DNA of 14,547 nt from Limnohabitans sp. (GTDB lineage: Bacteria > Pseudomonadota > Gammaproteobacteria > Burkholderiales > Burkholderiaceae_C): assembly GCA_030729445.1 (NCBI GenBank), contig JANQXJ010000211.1:1-14547 (forward strand), read 5' to 3'. The position numbers and the translations under genes were made by a program. Numbering within the stretch: position 1 is the first letter of the stretch; each line of letters opens with the position of its first letter. The notes beneath the pieces were generated by a model, which saw nothing but the letters and a program-made list of their open reading frames with translations, ran no database searches and was not told where the DNA came from. This document shows, piece after piece, positions 1-7,977 of this stretch.

Positions 1-1321
1 GACCACGGCCATCGGGTTCCATGTTGACCAGCTCGCCCTTGCGCTCACCCAAAGCTTGCATCACGCCGCCTTGGTGGTTTTCTTCGATGTCGGCCGTCAC
101 CAACTCGATGGGCTCATGGCGCTCACCATTGATGTCGCGGAACAGCACGCGGGGCTTGGACACAGCCAATTCATAACCTTCACGGCGCATGTTTTCCAGC
201 AAGATGGTCAGGTGCAATTCACCACGACCAGCGACTTCAAAGATACCGTCTTCATCGGTTTCTTTCACGCGCAAAGCCACGTTGTGTTGCAGTTCCTTTT
301 GCAGACGGTCCCAGATTTGGCGGCTGGTGACGTACTTACCTTCACGACCGGCCAAAGGCGAGGTGTTCACGCAGAAGTTCATGGTCAGCGTGGGCTCGTC
401 CACCTTGAGCATGGGCAGCGGTGTGGGGGTGGTTGGGTCGGTCACCGTCACGCCAATGTTCAGGTCGGCAATGCCGTTGATCAGGACGATGTCACCAGGA
501 CCGGCTTCGGTCACTTGCACGCGGTCCAGACCCTGGAAGGTCAAAACTTGGTTGACGCGGCCTTTGATGGTCGAGCCCTCTGGGCCTTCCATGACCACCA
601 CGTCCATGTTGGGCTTGACGGTACCTTGGCTGATGCGGCCCACGCCGATGCGGCCCACAAAAGTCGAGAAGTCGAGGGCCGAAATTTGCAATTGCAGCGG
701 CGCTGCGGGGTCGCCAGCGTTGGGTTTGACGTGTTTGAGCACGGTGTTGAACAGGGCCGACATGTCGGGGCCCCACTGCTCACCAGGTGCGCCCTCTTCC
801 AAAGATGTCCAACCGTTGATGCCGGAGGCGTACACCACAGGGAAGTCCAGCTGCTCGTCGTTCGCGCCGAGTTTGTCAAACAGGTCAAAAGCAGCGTTCA
901 CCACTTTGTCCGGGTTCGCACCGGGCTTGTCGACTTTGTTCACCACCACGATGGGCTTGAGGCCCAAGGCCAAAGCTTTCTTGGTCACAAAACGGGTCTG
1001 AGGCATAGGGCCTTCTTGCGCGTCGATCAACAACACCACGCCGTCAACCATGGACAAAGCGCGTTCGACTTCACCGCCGAAGTCCGCGTGACCGGGGGTG
1101 TCCACGATGTTGATGTGGGTGCCTTCCCAGCTCACGGCGCAGTTTTTGGCCAAGATGGTGATGCCACGCTCACGTTCGATGGCATTGTTGTCCATCACGG
1201 TGTCGACCACTTTTTCGTGGTCAGCGAAGGTTCCAGATTGACGCAGCAGTTGATCGACCATGGTGGTTTTACCGTGGTCAACGTGCGCGATGATGGCGAT
1301 GTTGCGAATTTGCTTGCTCAT
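1..1321 (-). CDS. typA: Ribosome-associated translational GTPase TypA/BipA (3' part missing)
   Basis: This is a translation-factor GTPase of the EF-G/LepA class that binds the 70S ribosome or 30S subunit and is linked to stress adaptation, low-temperature growth and late ribosome assembly. The minus-strand frame gives MSKQIRNIAIIAHVDHGKTT at the start. G1 AHVDHGKT is at residues 12-19, G2 RGIT at 52-55, G3 DTPGH at 74-78 and G4 NKVD at 128-131. Domain II and the start of the EF-G-like domain follow. Only 440 codons lie in the window. The family is about 607 residues long, so roughly the last 165 are beyond the left edge, and no stop is visible. The start is supported by a GGAAGAG Shine-Dalgarno at 1327-1333, five bases upstream. 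It begins 13 bases after the truB stop, so it is probably the last or a late gene of the rimP-nusA-infB operon. Confidence 0.96.
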   Translation of the reverse strand, partial: MSKQIRNIAIIAHVDHGKTTMVDQLLRQSGTFADHEKVVDTVMDNNAIERERGITILAKNCAVSWEGTHINIVDTPGHADFGGEVERALSMVDGVVLLIDAQEGPMPQTRFVTKKALALGLKPIVVVNKVDKPGANPDKVVNAAFDLFDKLGANDEQLDFPVVYASGINGWTSLEEGAPGEQWGPDMSALFNTVLKHVKPNAGDPAAPLQLQISALDFSTFVGRIGVGRISQGTVKPNMDVVVMEGPEGSTIKGRVNQVLTFQGLDRVQVTEAGPGDIVLINGIADLNIGVTVTDPTTPTPLPMLKVDEPTLTMNFCVNTSPLAGREGKYVTSRQIWDRLQKELQHNVALRVKETDEDGIFEVAGRGELHLTILLENMRREGYELAVSKPRVLFRDINGERHEPIELVTADIEENHQGGVMQALGERKGELVNMEPDGRG

Positions 1322-1334
1322 GCTTTCTCTTCCT

Positions 1335-2315
1335 TTAAACCTGCTCGGCCAGCAATGGCGCGTTGACAGGTGATTTTTCCAAAATCTGTTGAATTTCGAT
1401 CGGGCTCAACAATCGACCCGGAATCAATTCGCCGCCATGCACCTGCGCTGTTCCCAGCAAGGCACGAGGATGTTCTCCATACACCACGACTTGATCACAA
1501 TCATTCCAAGGGCCGCGACGGCGCACCCCACTCAAAAATTTCCCTGCGTTCTCGCTGTCCAGACACACCTCGGTGTAGCCCGGCAGCAGCACATTGACCG
1601 GCTGCAGAGCCGCCAGGCGCTGGCTTTCATCCATGCTCTCAAGCGCGGACAGCGTCACACACTGGGCTTCTTCAAAGGGCCCTGTGACCACTCGGCGCAA
1701 AGCGCTCAAATGGCCGCCACAACCCAAAGCCTCGGCGATGTCCTCGCCCAAGGTTCGGATGTAAGTGCCTTTGCTGCACCGAACACGCAAACGCAAAAAA
1801 GGCGCATCGCCTTGCAGCTGCATGTCCAGCAAGTCCAGATCATGGATCACCACGTTTCGCGCTTCGCGCTCCACGGTTTCACCCTCACGGGCATATTCGT
1901 ACAAGGCCTTGCCGTCCTTTTTCAAGGCGCTGTGCATCGGAGGCACTTGGCTGATGGGCCCCATGAACCGGTCCAGAACTTCCACCACCATACCTGCAGA
2001 ACATGACACTTCTCGGACAGCGATCACCTCGCCTTCGGCGTCAGCCGTGCTGGTTTTGATGCCGAGCCGAACCGTCGTCTCATAAGTCTTGTCGGCATCC
2101 AGATGCTGCTGGCTGAACTTGGTGGCCGCGCCAAAACACAAAGGCAAGACACCAGTGGCCAAAGGGTCGAGCGTGCCGGTATGCCCGGCCTTTTCGCCCC
2201 GCAACAACCACTTGGCTTTTTGCAAAGCCTGGTTGCTGGAAAGACCCAGCGGTTTGTCGAGCAGCAGCACCCCGTGCACAGGGCGCCGCTGCACCCGTGT
2301 GCGTGGCGCGTTCAT
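1335..2315 (-). CDS. truB: tRNA pseudouridine(55) synthase TruB
   Basis: The enzyme isomerises U55 in the T-loop of nearly all elongator tRNAs to pseudouridine and also acts as a tRNA folding chaperone. The protein has 326 residues, the usual size for betaproteobacterial TruB. The catalytic motif GHTGTLDPLATGVLP places the nucleophilic Asp at residue 50. The second core block CSKGTYIRTLGEDIAEALG and a C-terminal PUA-like segment (about 250-315) follow. Translation starts two bases after the rbfA stop. A perfect AGGAGG at 2323-2328, seven bases from the ATG, lies within the last codons of rbfA, so the two genes are translationally coupled. The gene ends with TAA, 13 bases before typA. Confidence 0.97.
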   Translation of the reverse strand: MNAPRTRVQRRPVHGVLLLDKPLGLSSNQALQKAKWLLRGEKAGHTGTLDPLATGVLPLCFGAATKFSQQHLDADKTYETTVRLGIKTSTADAEGEVIAVREVSCSAGMVVEVLDRFMGPISQVPPMHSALKKDGKALYEYAREGETVEREARNVVIHDLDLLDMQLQGDAPFLRLRVRCSKGTYIRTLGEDIAEALGCGGHLSALRRVVTGPFEEAQCVTLSALESMDESQRLAALQPVNVLLPGYTEVCLDSENAGKFLSGVRRRGPWNDCDQVVVYGEHPRALLGTAQVHGGELIPGRLLSPIEIQQILEKSPVNAPLLAEQV

Positions 2316-2317
2316 GC

Positions 2318-2692
2318 TCAGTCCTCCTGAGCGCGAGACGACACGGCCTTGGCAATCAATGCATTCATGTCCGATGCACGCTCGGTGGTGCGGTCAAACA
2401 AGAAATGCAATGTCGGCACGGTGTGGATGTGCAAACGTTTGAACAAACCGTTGCGCAAAAAACCCGCAGCAGCATTCAATCCTTCGGTGGCTTCTTCGGG
2501 ATTTCCCGTTAAAACACTGAAGAAAACCTTGGCATGGGCGTAGTCGGGCGTGACTTCGATCGCATTGATCGTGACCATGCCCACACGTGGATCTTTCAAC
2601 TCGCGCGCAATCAACTCGGCCAGATCGCGCTGGATCTGGTCGGCCACGCGGAAACCGCGGTTGGGCACAGAGGACTGCTTTCGACGCACCAT
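2318..2692 (-). CDS. rbfA: 30S ribosome-binding factor RbfA
   Basis: This is a small KH-fold protein that binds pre-30S particles near the 5' end of 16S rRNA and helps late maturation, especially in the cold. The 124 residues match family length. Recognisable blocks are RVADQIQRDLAELI (15-28), DPRVGMVTI (34-42), the conserved VTPDYAHAKVFFS (47-59) and the C-terminal VPTLHFLFDRTTERA (92-106). The ATG follows the infB stop with no spacer (TAAATG). Only a weak purine stretch lies upstream, so initiation probably depends on ribosomes finishing infB. The 3' end carries the ribosome binding site of truB. Confidence 0.96.
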   Translation of the reverse strand: MVRRKQSSVPNRGFRVADQIQRDLAELIARELKDPRVGMVTINAIEVTPDYAHAKVFFSVLTGNPEEATEGLNAAAGFLRNGLFKRLHIHTVPTLHFLFDRTTERASDMNALIAKAVSSRAQED

Positions 2693-5677
2693 TTACAGCG
2701 TTCTCGCAATTTCCTTGACGTCGAAGAATTCGAGGTAATCGCCTTCTTTGATGTCGTTGTAGTTCTTGAGTTTGATACCGCACTCGAAGCCTTCTTTGAC
2801 TTCGCGCACGTCGTCCTTGAGGCGCTTGAGCGAGTCGAGTTCGCCGGTGTAAATGACCACGTTGTCACGCAGCAAACGGAACTTGGCATTGCGGGTGACT
2901 TGACCCGAGGTAACCATACAACCGGCCACCGTACCAATCTTGGAGGCCACAAACACGGTCCGAATTTCGGCCATACCCATGATTTCTTCGCGCTGCTCGG
3001 GTGCCAACATGCCCGACATGGCGGCCTTGAGCTCATCCACAGCGTCATAAATGATGTTGTAGTAGTGCAGGTCAACGCCATTGCCTTCGGCCAATTTGCG
3101 AGCACCGGCATCGGCACGCACGTTGAAGCCGATCACGATGGCCTTGGAGGCAATCGCCAAGTTGATGTCCGACTCACTGATGCCACCCACGCCGGAGTAA
3201 ACCAGCTGGACTTTGACTTCTTCGTTGGACAGCTTGAGCAAGGATGCGCCCAAGGCTTCTTGCGAACCTTGCACGTCGGCCTTGATGATGATGGGCAGCA
3301 TCTTGACTTCGCCCGCCGACATGTCGGTGAACATGTTCTCGAGCTTGGCCGCTTGTTGCTTGGCCAGTTTGGTGTTGCGGAACTTGCCTGCACGGTAGGT
3401 GGCAATCTCGCGGGCACGGCGCTCATCGCCCATGACCATGAACTCGTCACCGGCTTGTGGCACTTCGGTCAGACCTTGGATCTCTACAGGAATCGAAGGA
3501 CCCGCCGACTTGATGGTGGCACCGTTTTCGTCCAGCATGGCACGCACGCGGCCAAAGGTCTGGCCTGCCAGCACCACGTCGCCGGTGTTCAAAGTACCGG
3601 ACTGCACCAGGATGGTGGCCACAGGACCACGGCCCTTGTCCAGACGTGCTTCGATCACAAGACCCTTGGCAGCGGCTTGCACCGGCGCTTTGAGTTCCAG
3701 CACTTCGGCTTGCAAGAGCACTTGTTCAAGTAAGTCATCAATGCCCATGCCGGTTTTGGCCGACACGGAGACGAATGGCGAATCACCACCAAACTCTTCA
3801 GGCACCACTTCTTCCGAAATCAGCTCGGCACGCACGCGCTCGATGTTTGAATCGGGCTTGTCCATCTTGTTGATGGCGACCACGATGGGAACTCCGGCAG
3901 CTTTGGCATGTTTGATGGCTTCCTTGGTCTGAGGCATCACGCCGTCGTCACCAGCCACCACAAGGATGACGATGTCGGTGGCTTGTGCACCACGGGCACG
4001 CATGGCCGTGAAGGCCTCGTGACCGGGGGTGTCCAGGAAAGAGATCATGCCGCGCGGTGTTTCAACGTGGTAAGCGCCGATGTGCTGCGTGATGCCGCCG
4101 GCTTCACCCGAGGCCACTTTGGCGCGGCGGATGTAGTCCAGCAGAGAGGTTTTACCGTGGTCAACGTGGCCCATGACGGTCACCACAGGTGCACGAGACA
4201 ACAACTCGGCATGTTGATCCGACACCTCATCGTCAGTAAAGGCTTCTGGGTCGTCCAGCGCTGCCACCACAGCTTTGTGACCCATTTCTTCCACCACGAT
4301 CATGGCGGTATCTTGGTCAAGCGGCTGGTTCATGGTGGCCATCTGACCCAGCTTCATCAGATGTTTGATGACCTCAGAGGCCTTGATGGCCATCTTGTGG
4401 GCCAATTCGGCCACGGTGATGGTTTCGGGGACGTGCACTTCGAGCACACGCACTTCGGTCGTGGCCTGGTGATTTTGTCCATCATCACGGTCACGCTCAT
4501 TGCCACGACGGCCGCGAGGACCGGTGCGCCAATTGTTGCGCCCCACACCACCGCTGGTGTCACCACGGGTGGGGATCGCCTTCTTCTTGGCCGGATCACC
4601 CGCCCAACTGGAAGACAACTTAGCGGACTTGACTTCTTTGTTGGCACCTGGGGAAGCAGGGGCTGCGGCTTGCGCAGCAGCTGCACGAGCACCCGGTGCA
4701 GGTGTTCCTGCTGGTTTGTGCAAAGTACCTTTGACCGGCGCTTTAGGTTCTGCCTTGGCTTCTTCCTTTTTGGCGATCAGCACCTTTTTGGGAGCACTCA
4801 TCATGGCGCGGATGGCTTCGGCTTCGGCCAGAGCCTTGCGTCGGCGTGCGTCCAGGTCCTGCGCACGCGCAGTGTCTTCGTCGGCCTTGGCTTTGGATTC
4901 TGCGGCCGCCTTTTGCGCCGTGGCTTCACGGGCCGCCTTGTCGGCTTCAACTTTGGCGCTCGCCGCTTGTGCGGCTGTCAGTGCCTTGGCATCGGCTGCT
5001 GATTGGGCCGATTCTGCGGCAGCAGGTGCTGCAGGCTTGGTCTGAGACGCCGCATTGATGCTGGCGGCTTCCGCCCGCGCCAATTGCTCACGCTCTTCAC
5101 GGCTGAGCTGAGGTTTGGCCGCCGATGAGGGCTCCTCGGCTTGAGCTTGTTCAGCTGCAAGGGCTTGGGCTTGGGCCACGGCTTGGGCTTCTTGGGCCGC
5201 CAACTCGGCGCGTTGCGCAGCTTCTTGGGCTTCACGCTGTCGGCGCTTTTCAGCCAAATCCTCTTCTTGACGACGGATCAACTCAGCTTGACGACGTGCT
5301 TCTTCTTCACGTTTCGCCAACTCGGCATGGTCAAACTGAGGATCAACCGACTCTTCAGCAGCAGCCACAGGTTCATCATCGCGCTTGATGAGTGTTCTTT
5401 TCTTGCGAACTTCCACCTGGATGGTGCGGGCTTTGCCCGAAGCGTCGGCTTGCTTGATCTCACTGGTCGACTTTTTGACCAGCGTGATTTTTTTGCGATC
5501 AGCGGACACGGTGCCGTGGCTCGCTTGCAAATAGCTCAGCAGTTTTTGCTTGTCGGCATCGGTCAATACATCGCCCTCAGTGGCTTTGCTCACCCCGGCA
5601 GAGCGCAATTGATCCAACAGGACATCGGCAGATTTTTTGAGTTCATTGGCGAACTCGGCAACAGTGGTACTGGACAT
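2693..5677 (-). CDS. infB: Translation initiation factor IF-2
   Basis: IF-2 is the GTPase that places initiator fMet-tRNA on the 30S subunit and promotes 50S joining. From the ATG at 5677 it has 994 residues, longer than E. coli IF2 (890) because of the linker. In order: an IF2_N helical domain (about 1-55); a Glu/Arg/Gln/Ala-rich probable coiled coil (about 116-182); an Ala/Lys-rich low-complexity linker; an Arg/Gly patch (378-399); and a second IF2_N domain (about 413-465). The G domain has GHVDHGKT at 503-510, DTPGH at 549-553, NKMD at 603-606 and SAK at 639-641. Domains II, III and the fMet-tRNA-binding C2 follow. The start MSSTTVAEFANELKKS is typical of Burkholderiales. A GGAGG at 5691-5695 precedes it at a rather long 13-base spacing. 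An in-frame ATG at 5725 would overlap nusA and add non-conserved residues, so I rejected it. The gap after nusA is 26 bases. Confidence 0.97.
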   Translation of the reverse strand: MSSTTVAEFANELKKSADVLLDQLRSAGVSKATEGDVLTDADKQKLLSYLQASHGTVSADRKKITLVKKSTSEIKQADASGKARTIQVEVRKKRTLIKRDDEPVAAAEESVDPQFDHAELAKREEEARRQAELIRRQEEDLAEKRRQREAQEAAQRAELAAQEAQAVAQAQALAAEQAQAEEPSSAAKPQLSREEREQLARAEAASINAASQTKPAAPAAAESAQSAADAKALTAAQAASAKVEADKAAREATAQKAAAESKAKADEDTARAQDLDARRRKALAEAEAIRAMMSAPKKVLIAKKEEAKAEPKAPVKGTLHKPAGTPAPGARAAAAQAAAPASPGANKEVKSAKLSSSWAGDPAKKKAIPTRGDTSGGVGRNNWRTGPRGRRGNERDRDDGQNHQATTEVRVLEVHVPETITVAELAHKMAIKASEVIKHLMKLGQMATMNQPLDQDTAMIVVEEMGHKAVVAALDDPEAFTDDEVSDQHAELLSRAPVVTVMGHVDHGKTSLLDYIRRAKVASGEAGGITQHIGAYHVETPRGMISFLDTPGHEAFTAMRARGAQATDIVILVVAGDDGVMPQTKEAIKHAKAAGVPIVVAINKMDKPDSNIERVRAELISEEVVPEEFGGDSPFVSVSAKTGMGIDDLLEQVLLQAEVLELKAPVQAAAKGLVIEARLDKGRGPVATILVQSGTLNTGDVVLAGQTFGRVRAMLDENGATIKSAGPSIPVEIQGLTEVPQAGDEFMVMGDERRAREIATYRAGKFRNTKLAKQQAAKLENMFTDMSAGEVKMLPIIIKADVQGSQEALGASLLKLSNEEVKVQLVYSGVGGISESDINLAIASKAIVIGFNVRADAGARKLAEGNGVDLHYYNIIYDAVDELKAAMSGMLAPEQREEIMGMAEIRTVFVASKIGTVAGCMVTSGQVTRNAKFRLLRDNVVIYTGELDSLKRLKDDVREVKEGFECGIKLKNYNDIKEGDYLEFFDVKEIARTL

Positions 5678-5703
5678 AATTTTGTTCAAGCCTCCATCAG
5701 ACT

Positions 5704-7188
5704 TCAGGCCTGGCCAGCGAACCAATGTTCGCGGGCTTTCATGATCAGGGCGGTCGCCTCTTCAGCTGTCTGAGCAGTGATGTCAGTCAGTTCGTCGGTG
5801 GCCAAGTCAGCCAGGTCGTCACGGGTATGAATGCCCGCTTCCACCAGCTTAGAAATCAGCTCAGGCGTCAAGCCTGGCAGGTCGCGCAGGTCCTGAGACA
5901 CGTCTTCGACGCTCTCTTCACGCGCAATTTCAAGGGTCAACAAAGCGTCTTTGGCGCGAGAGCGCAACTCGTTGATGGTGTCTTCATCGAAGCTTTCAAT
6001 CTCCAGCATTTCTTGGATCGGCACATAAGCCACTTCTTCGAGGCTGGTGAAGCCTTCACCGATCAGGATATCTGCGATCTCTTGGTCCACATCGAGCTTT
6101 TCCATGAACAGCTGACGGATGCCGGTGGTTTCTTCGGCCTGCTTTTGGGCGGATTCGGCCGCATCCATGATGTTGATTTTCCAGCCCGTCAGGTCTGACG
6201 CCAAACGCACGTTTTGACCACCGCGGCCAATGGCGATCGCCAGGTTTTCTTCGTCGACCACCACGTCCATGGCGTGTTTTTCTTCGTCCACCACGATGGA
6301 CTGCACATTGGCCGGGGCCAAAGCGCCGATCACGAACTGAGCCGGGTCTTCGCTCCACAACACGATGTCGACACGCTCACCCGCCAATTCGTTGGTCACC
6401 GCATTGACACGGGTGCCACGCACACCGACACAGGTGCCAATCGGGTCCACACGCTTGTCGTGCGACAAAACGGCAATCTTGGCGCGGGAGCCGGGGTCAC
6501 GGGCGCAGGTCTTGATTTCCAGCAAGCCTTGCTCGATTTCAGGCACTTCCTGGCGGAACAGCTCAATCATGAACTCAGGGGCCGAGCGGGACAACAAAAT
6601 CGGGGCGCCACGCAGTGTCAGGTCCACTTCCATGATCATGGCACGCACACGGTCGCCGCTGCGCAGGTTTTCTTTGGGGATCATCTCGCTGCGCTTCAAG
6701 CGGCCTTCGATGCGTCCAGACTCGCAAATGATGTCACCCTTGTCCATGCGCTTGACGGTGCCCACAAAGATCTTTTCGCCACGCGACATGAAGTCATTGA
6801 GCAGCATCTCGCGCTCGGCATCGCGAATTTTTTGCAAAATGACCTGTTTGGCCGCCATGGCACCAATGCGGCCGATCGGCACGGACTCGATGGCTTCTTC
6901 GATGTATTCATCGACTTCAATGTCAGGGATTTGTTCTTTGGCTTCGAACAAGAGTATTTCTTGCTCGGGCAATTGCAGTCCGGCTTCATCGGGTACCACG
7001 TGCCAGCGGCGGAAGCTCTCGTAATTGCCGTTGTCGCGGTCCACCGCCACGCGGATGTCCACTTCGCCCTGGTACAACTTCTTGGTGGCTTGCGCCAAAG
7101 CGGCTTCGACAGCACCAAACACCACGTCGCGCTCAACGTTTTTTTCACGTGAGATGGCTTCGACCAACATCAACATTTCGCGATTCAT
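5704..7188 (-). CDS. nusA: Transcription termination/antitermination factor NusA
   Basis: NusA binds RNA polymerase near the RNA exit channel and modulates pausing, intrinsic and Rho-dependent termination, and rRNA antitermination. The 494-residue protein has the full proteobacterial layout: N-terminal RNAP-binding domain (1-130), S1 domain (about 136-200), KH1 with GVRGTR at 255-260, and KH2 with GRGGQN at 321-326. Two C-terminal acidic helix-hairpin-helix repeats (about 365-420 and 435-490) match the E. coli arrangement, which contacts the alpha-CTD and lambda N. The start MNREMLMLVEAISREKNVER is conserved and has an AGGAGA at 7197-7202, eight bases upstream. An in-frame ATG at 7221 lacks such support. 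It lies 70 bases after rimP and 26 before infB. E. coli NusA represses its own operon, so the terminator ahead of rimP may matter here. Confidence 0.97.
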   Translation of the reverse strand: MNREMLMLVEAISREKNVERDVVFGAVEAALAQATKKLYQGEVDIRVAVDRDNGNYESFRRWHVVPDEAGLQLPEQEILLFEAKEQIPDIEVDEYIEEAIESVPIGRIGAMAAKQVILQKIRDAEREMLLNDFMSRGEKIFVGTVKRMDKGDIICESGRIEGRLKRSEMIPKENLRSGDRVRAMIMEVDLTLRGAPILLSRSAPEFMIELFRQEVPEIEQGLLEIKTCARDPGSRAKIAVLSHDKRVDPIGTCVGVRGTRVNAVTNELAGERVDIVLWSEDPAQFVIGALAPANVQSIVVDEEKHAMDVVVDEENLAIAIGRGGQNVRLASDLTGWKINIMDAAESAQKQAEETTGIRQLFMEKLDVDQEIADILIGEGFTSLEEVAYVPIQEMLEIESFDEDTINELRSRAKDALLTLEIAREESVEDVSQDLRDLPGLTPELISKLVEAGIHTRDDLADLATDELTDITAQTAEEATALIMKAREHWFAGQA

Positions 7189-7258
7189 GACTTGACTCTC
7201 CTGTTCCACCGGGCTGCTCAATGTGGCCCGAAAGTTTGCTCAAAAATGGGGGTTGCCG

Positions 7259-7822
7259 TCAGGCTTCCTGCTTGGGCTTGCGCCCTTTGAAATCCACAAC
7301 AGGTGCGAGTCGCGCATCGCGCAACTCGTCCAACGTGAAACCCAGCGCATGCAAAGGCGCGGGAATCCGCTTTTTACTGATCTTTTGTCCGGGCTTCACG
7401 GCAGGTGCATCGCTCCAGACGATTTGCCAGCCATGGCCAGCGGCGTCACGCTCGAGCGTGCCGCGGAATTTTTTGCGGGTCGGGTTGACCATACCCGCTG
7501 CGCTTTCGCCCATGGGAGCCTTGAGTGTGATGTCGATCAGCTCGCCTGAAAAACGCTCGAAATCTTGCTCGTTGCGCAGAGGTCGGTCGATCCCGGGGGA
7601 GGACACCTCCAGCCGGTTGTAGGTCACGCCATCGACTTCGAGGGCGAACTGCAGTTGCCGATTGACCTTTTCGCAATCTTCTACGTTGATGAACAGCTCA
7701 GAGCCTGGCTGCCAAGGCCAGTCGATGGTGATGCGCAACAAACCGCCCGCTGTGCGGTCAATCTCAACCAGGTCATAGCCCAGGCCGGTTACGGTTTCTT
7801 GAACAATTTGCTGCAATGCCAC
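7259..7822 (-). CDS. rimP: Ribosome maturation factor RimP (GTG start)
   Basis: RimP binds the 30S subunit early and helps assembly around S12 and the central pseudoknot. I place the start at a GTG at 7822. This gives a 187-residue protein beginning with MALQQIVQETVTGLGYDLVE, the usual beginning in this group. The signature LEVSSPGIDRPLR is at 71-83, and the C-terminal Sm-like domain ends in FTLDELRDARLAPVVDFKGR. The frame stays open upstream to a TTG at 7861, but that adds a hydrophobic, non-conserved stretch encoded by the terminator's T-run, so I reject it. The ribosome binding site is weak (GAAG about five bases before the GTG), which suggests modest translation. It is the first gene of the operon, and nusA follows after 70 bases. 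Confidence 0.93.
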   Translation of the reverse strand: MALQQIVQETVTGLGYDLVEIDRTAGGLLRITIDWPWQPGSELFINVEDCEKVNRQLQFALEVDGVTYNRLEVSSPGIDRPLRNEQDFERFSGELIDITLKAPMGESAAGMVNPTRKKFRGTLERDAAGHGWQIVWSDAPAVKPGQKISKKRIPAPLHALGFTLDELRDARLAPVVDFKGRKPKQEA

Positions 7823-7859
7823 AGAGCTTCGGAATGTCAACGTTAAAAAAGAAACAACC

Positions 7860-7891
7860 AAAAAAAACGGGCGGTGAAAACCCGCCCGTTT
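7860..7891 (-). terminator. Strong intrinsic terminator between yejF and rimP
   Basis: Read on the minus strand, a perfect 10-base-pair stem (AAACGGGCGG pairing with CCGCCCGTTT, arms 7882-7891 and 7865-7874) encloses a 7-base loop. It is followed at once by eight T residues (7860-7867). This is a textbook Rho-independent terminator for leftward transcription. It lies 86 bases after the yejF stop and so should end the yej operon. It also sits 37 bases ahead of the rimP start, so it could lie in a rimP leader if the promoter is upstream of it. The plus strand has only a short T-run after the stem, so rightward termination is unlikely. Confidence 0.9.
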
Positions 7892-7906
7892 GGTCGTGAA
7901 GCCGGT

Positions 7907-7912
7907 ATTCTA
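7907..7912 (-). promoter_or_regulatory. rimP: Possible -10 box for the rimP-nusA-infB operon
   Basis: TAGAAT on the minus strand matches the sigma-70 -10 consensus at five of six positions. It lies in the only non-coding stretch before rimP. I could not find a good -35 at 16-18 bases (the hexamers there resemble ACACTT or CACACT). A TTGAAA at 7940-7945 is too far away at 27 bases. If it is real, transcription would start just upstream of the terminator hairpin. The evidence is weak because a 5/6 match is common by chance. Confidence 0.3.
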
Positions 7913-7977
7913 TCCGAAAAACCGCTCTAAGTGTGTGATTTTCAAGGAAATTAAAGCATCCTGGGCAGGCTAGCAGA

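Noticed and set aside
56..1366. Long open frame on the plus strand opposite typA (436 codons)
   Set aside because: It is antisense to the conserved typA frame. Its translation is His/Val-rich with no family signature, as expected for the complement of a GC-rich gene.
4801..4804. Tandem internal Met codons in infB (residues 292-293) as a start for a shorter IF-2 isoform
   Set aside because: E. coli does make short IF2 forms, but no Shine-Dalgarno with proper spacing precedes these codons here.
2534..5002. Two long plus-strand frames (2534-3733 and 3908-5002) opposite infB
   Set aside because: They mirror the IF-2 coding sequence, have no recognisable domain and no ribosome binding site, and are compositionally typical of antisense shadows.
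7189..7258. Small hairpin (CGGGC/GCCCG) in the rimP-nusA gap
   Set aside because: It has only five base pairs with an 11-base loop and no T-run. It is too weak to call an attenuator.
7835..7840. Perfect TTGACA on the minus strand just before rimP
   Set aside because: No -10-like hexamer exists 16-18 bases downstream, and that position lies within the start of the rimP coding region, so it is probably chance.
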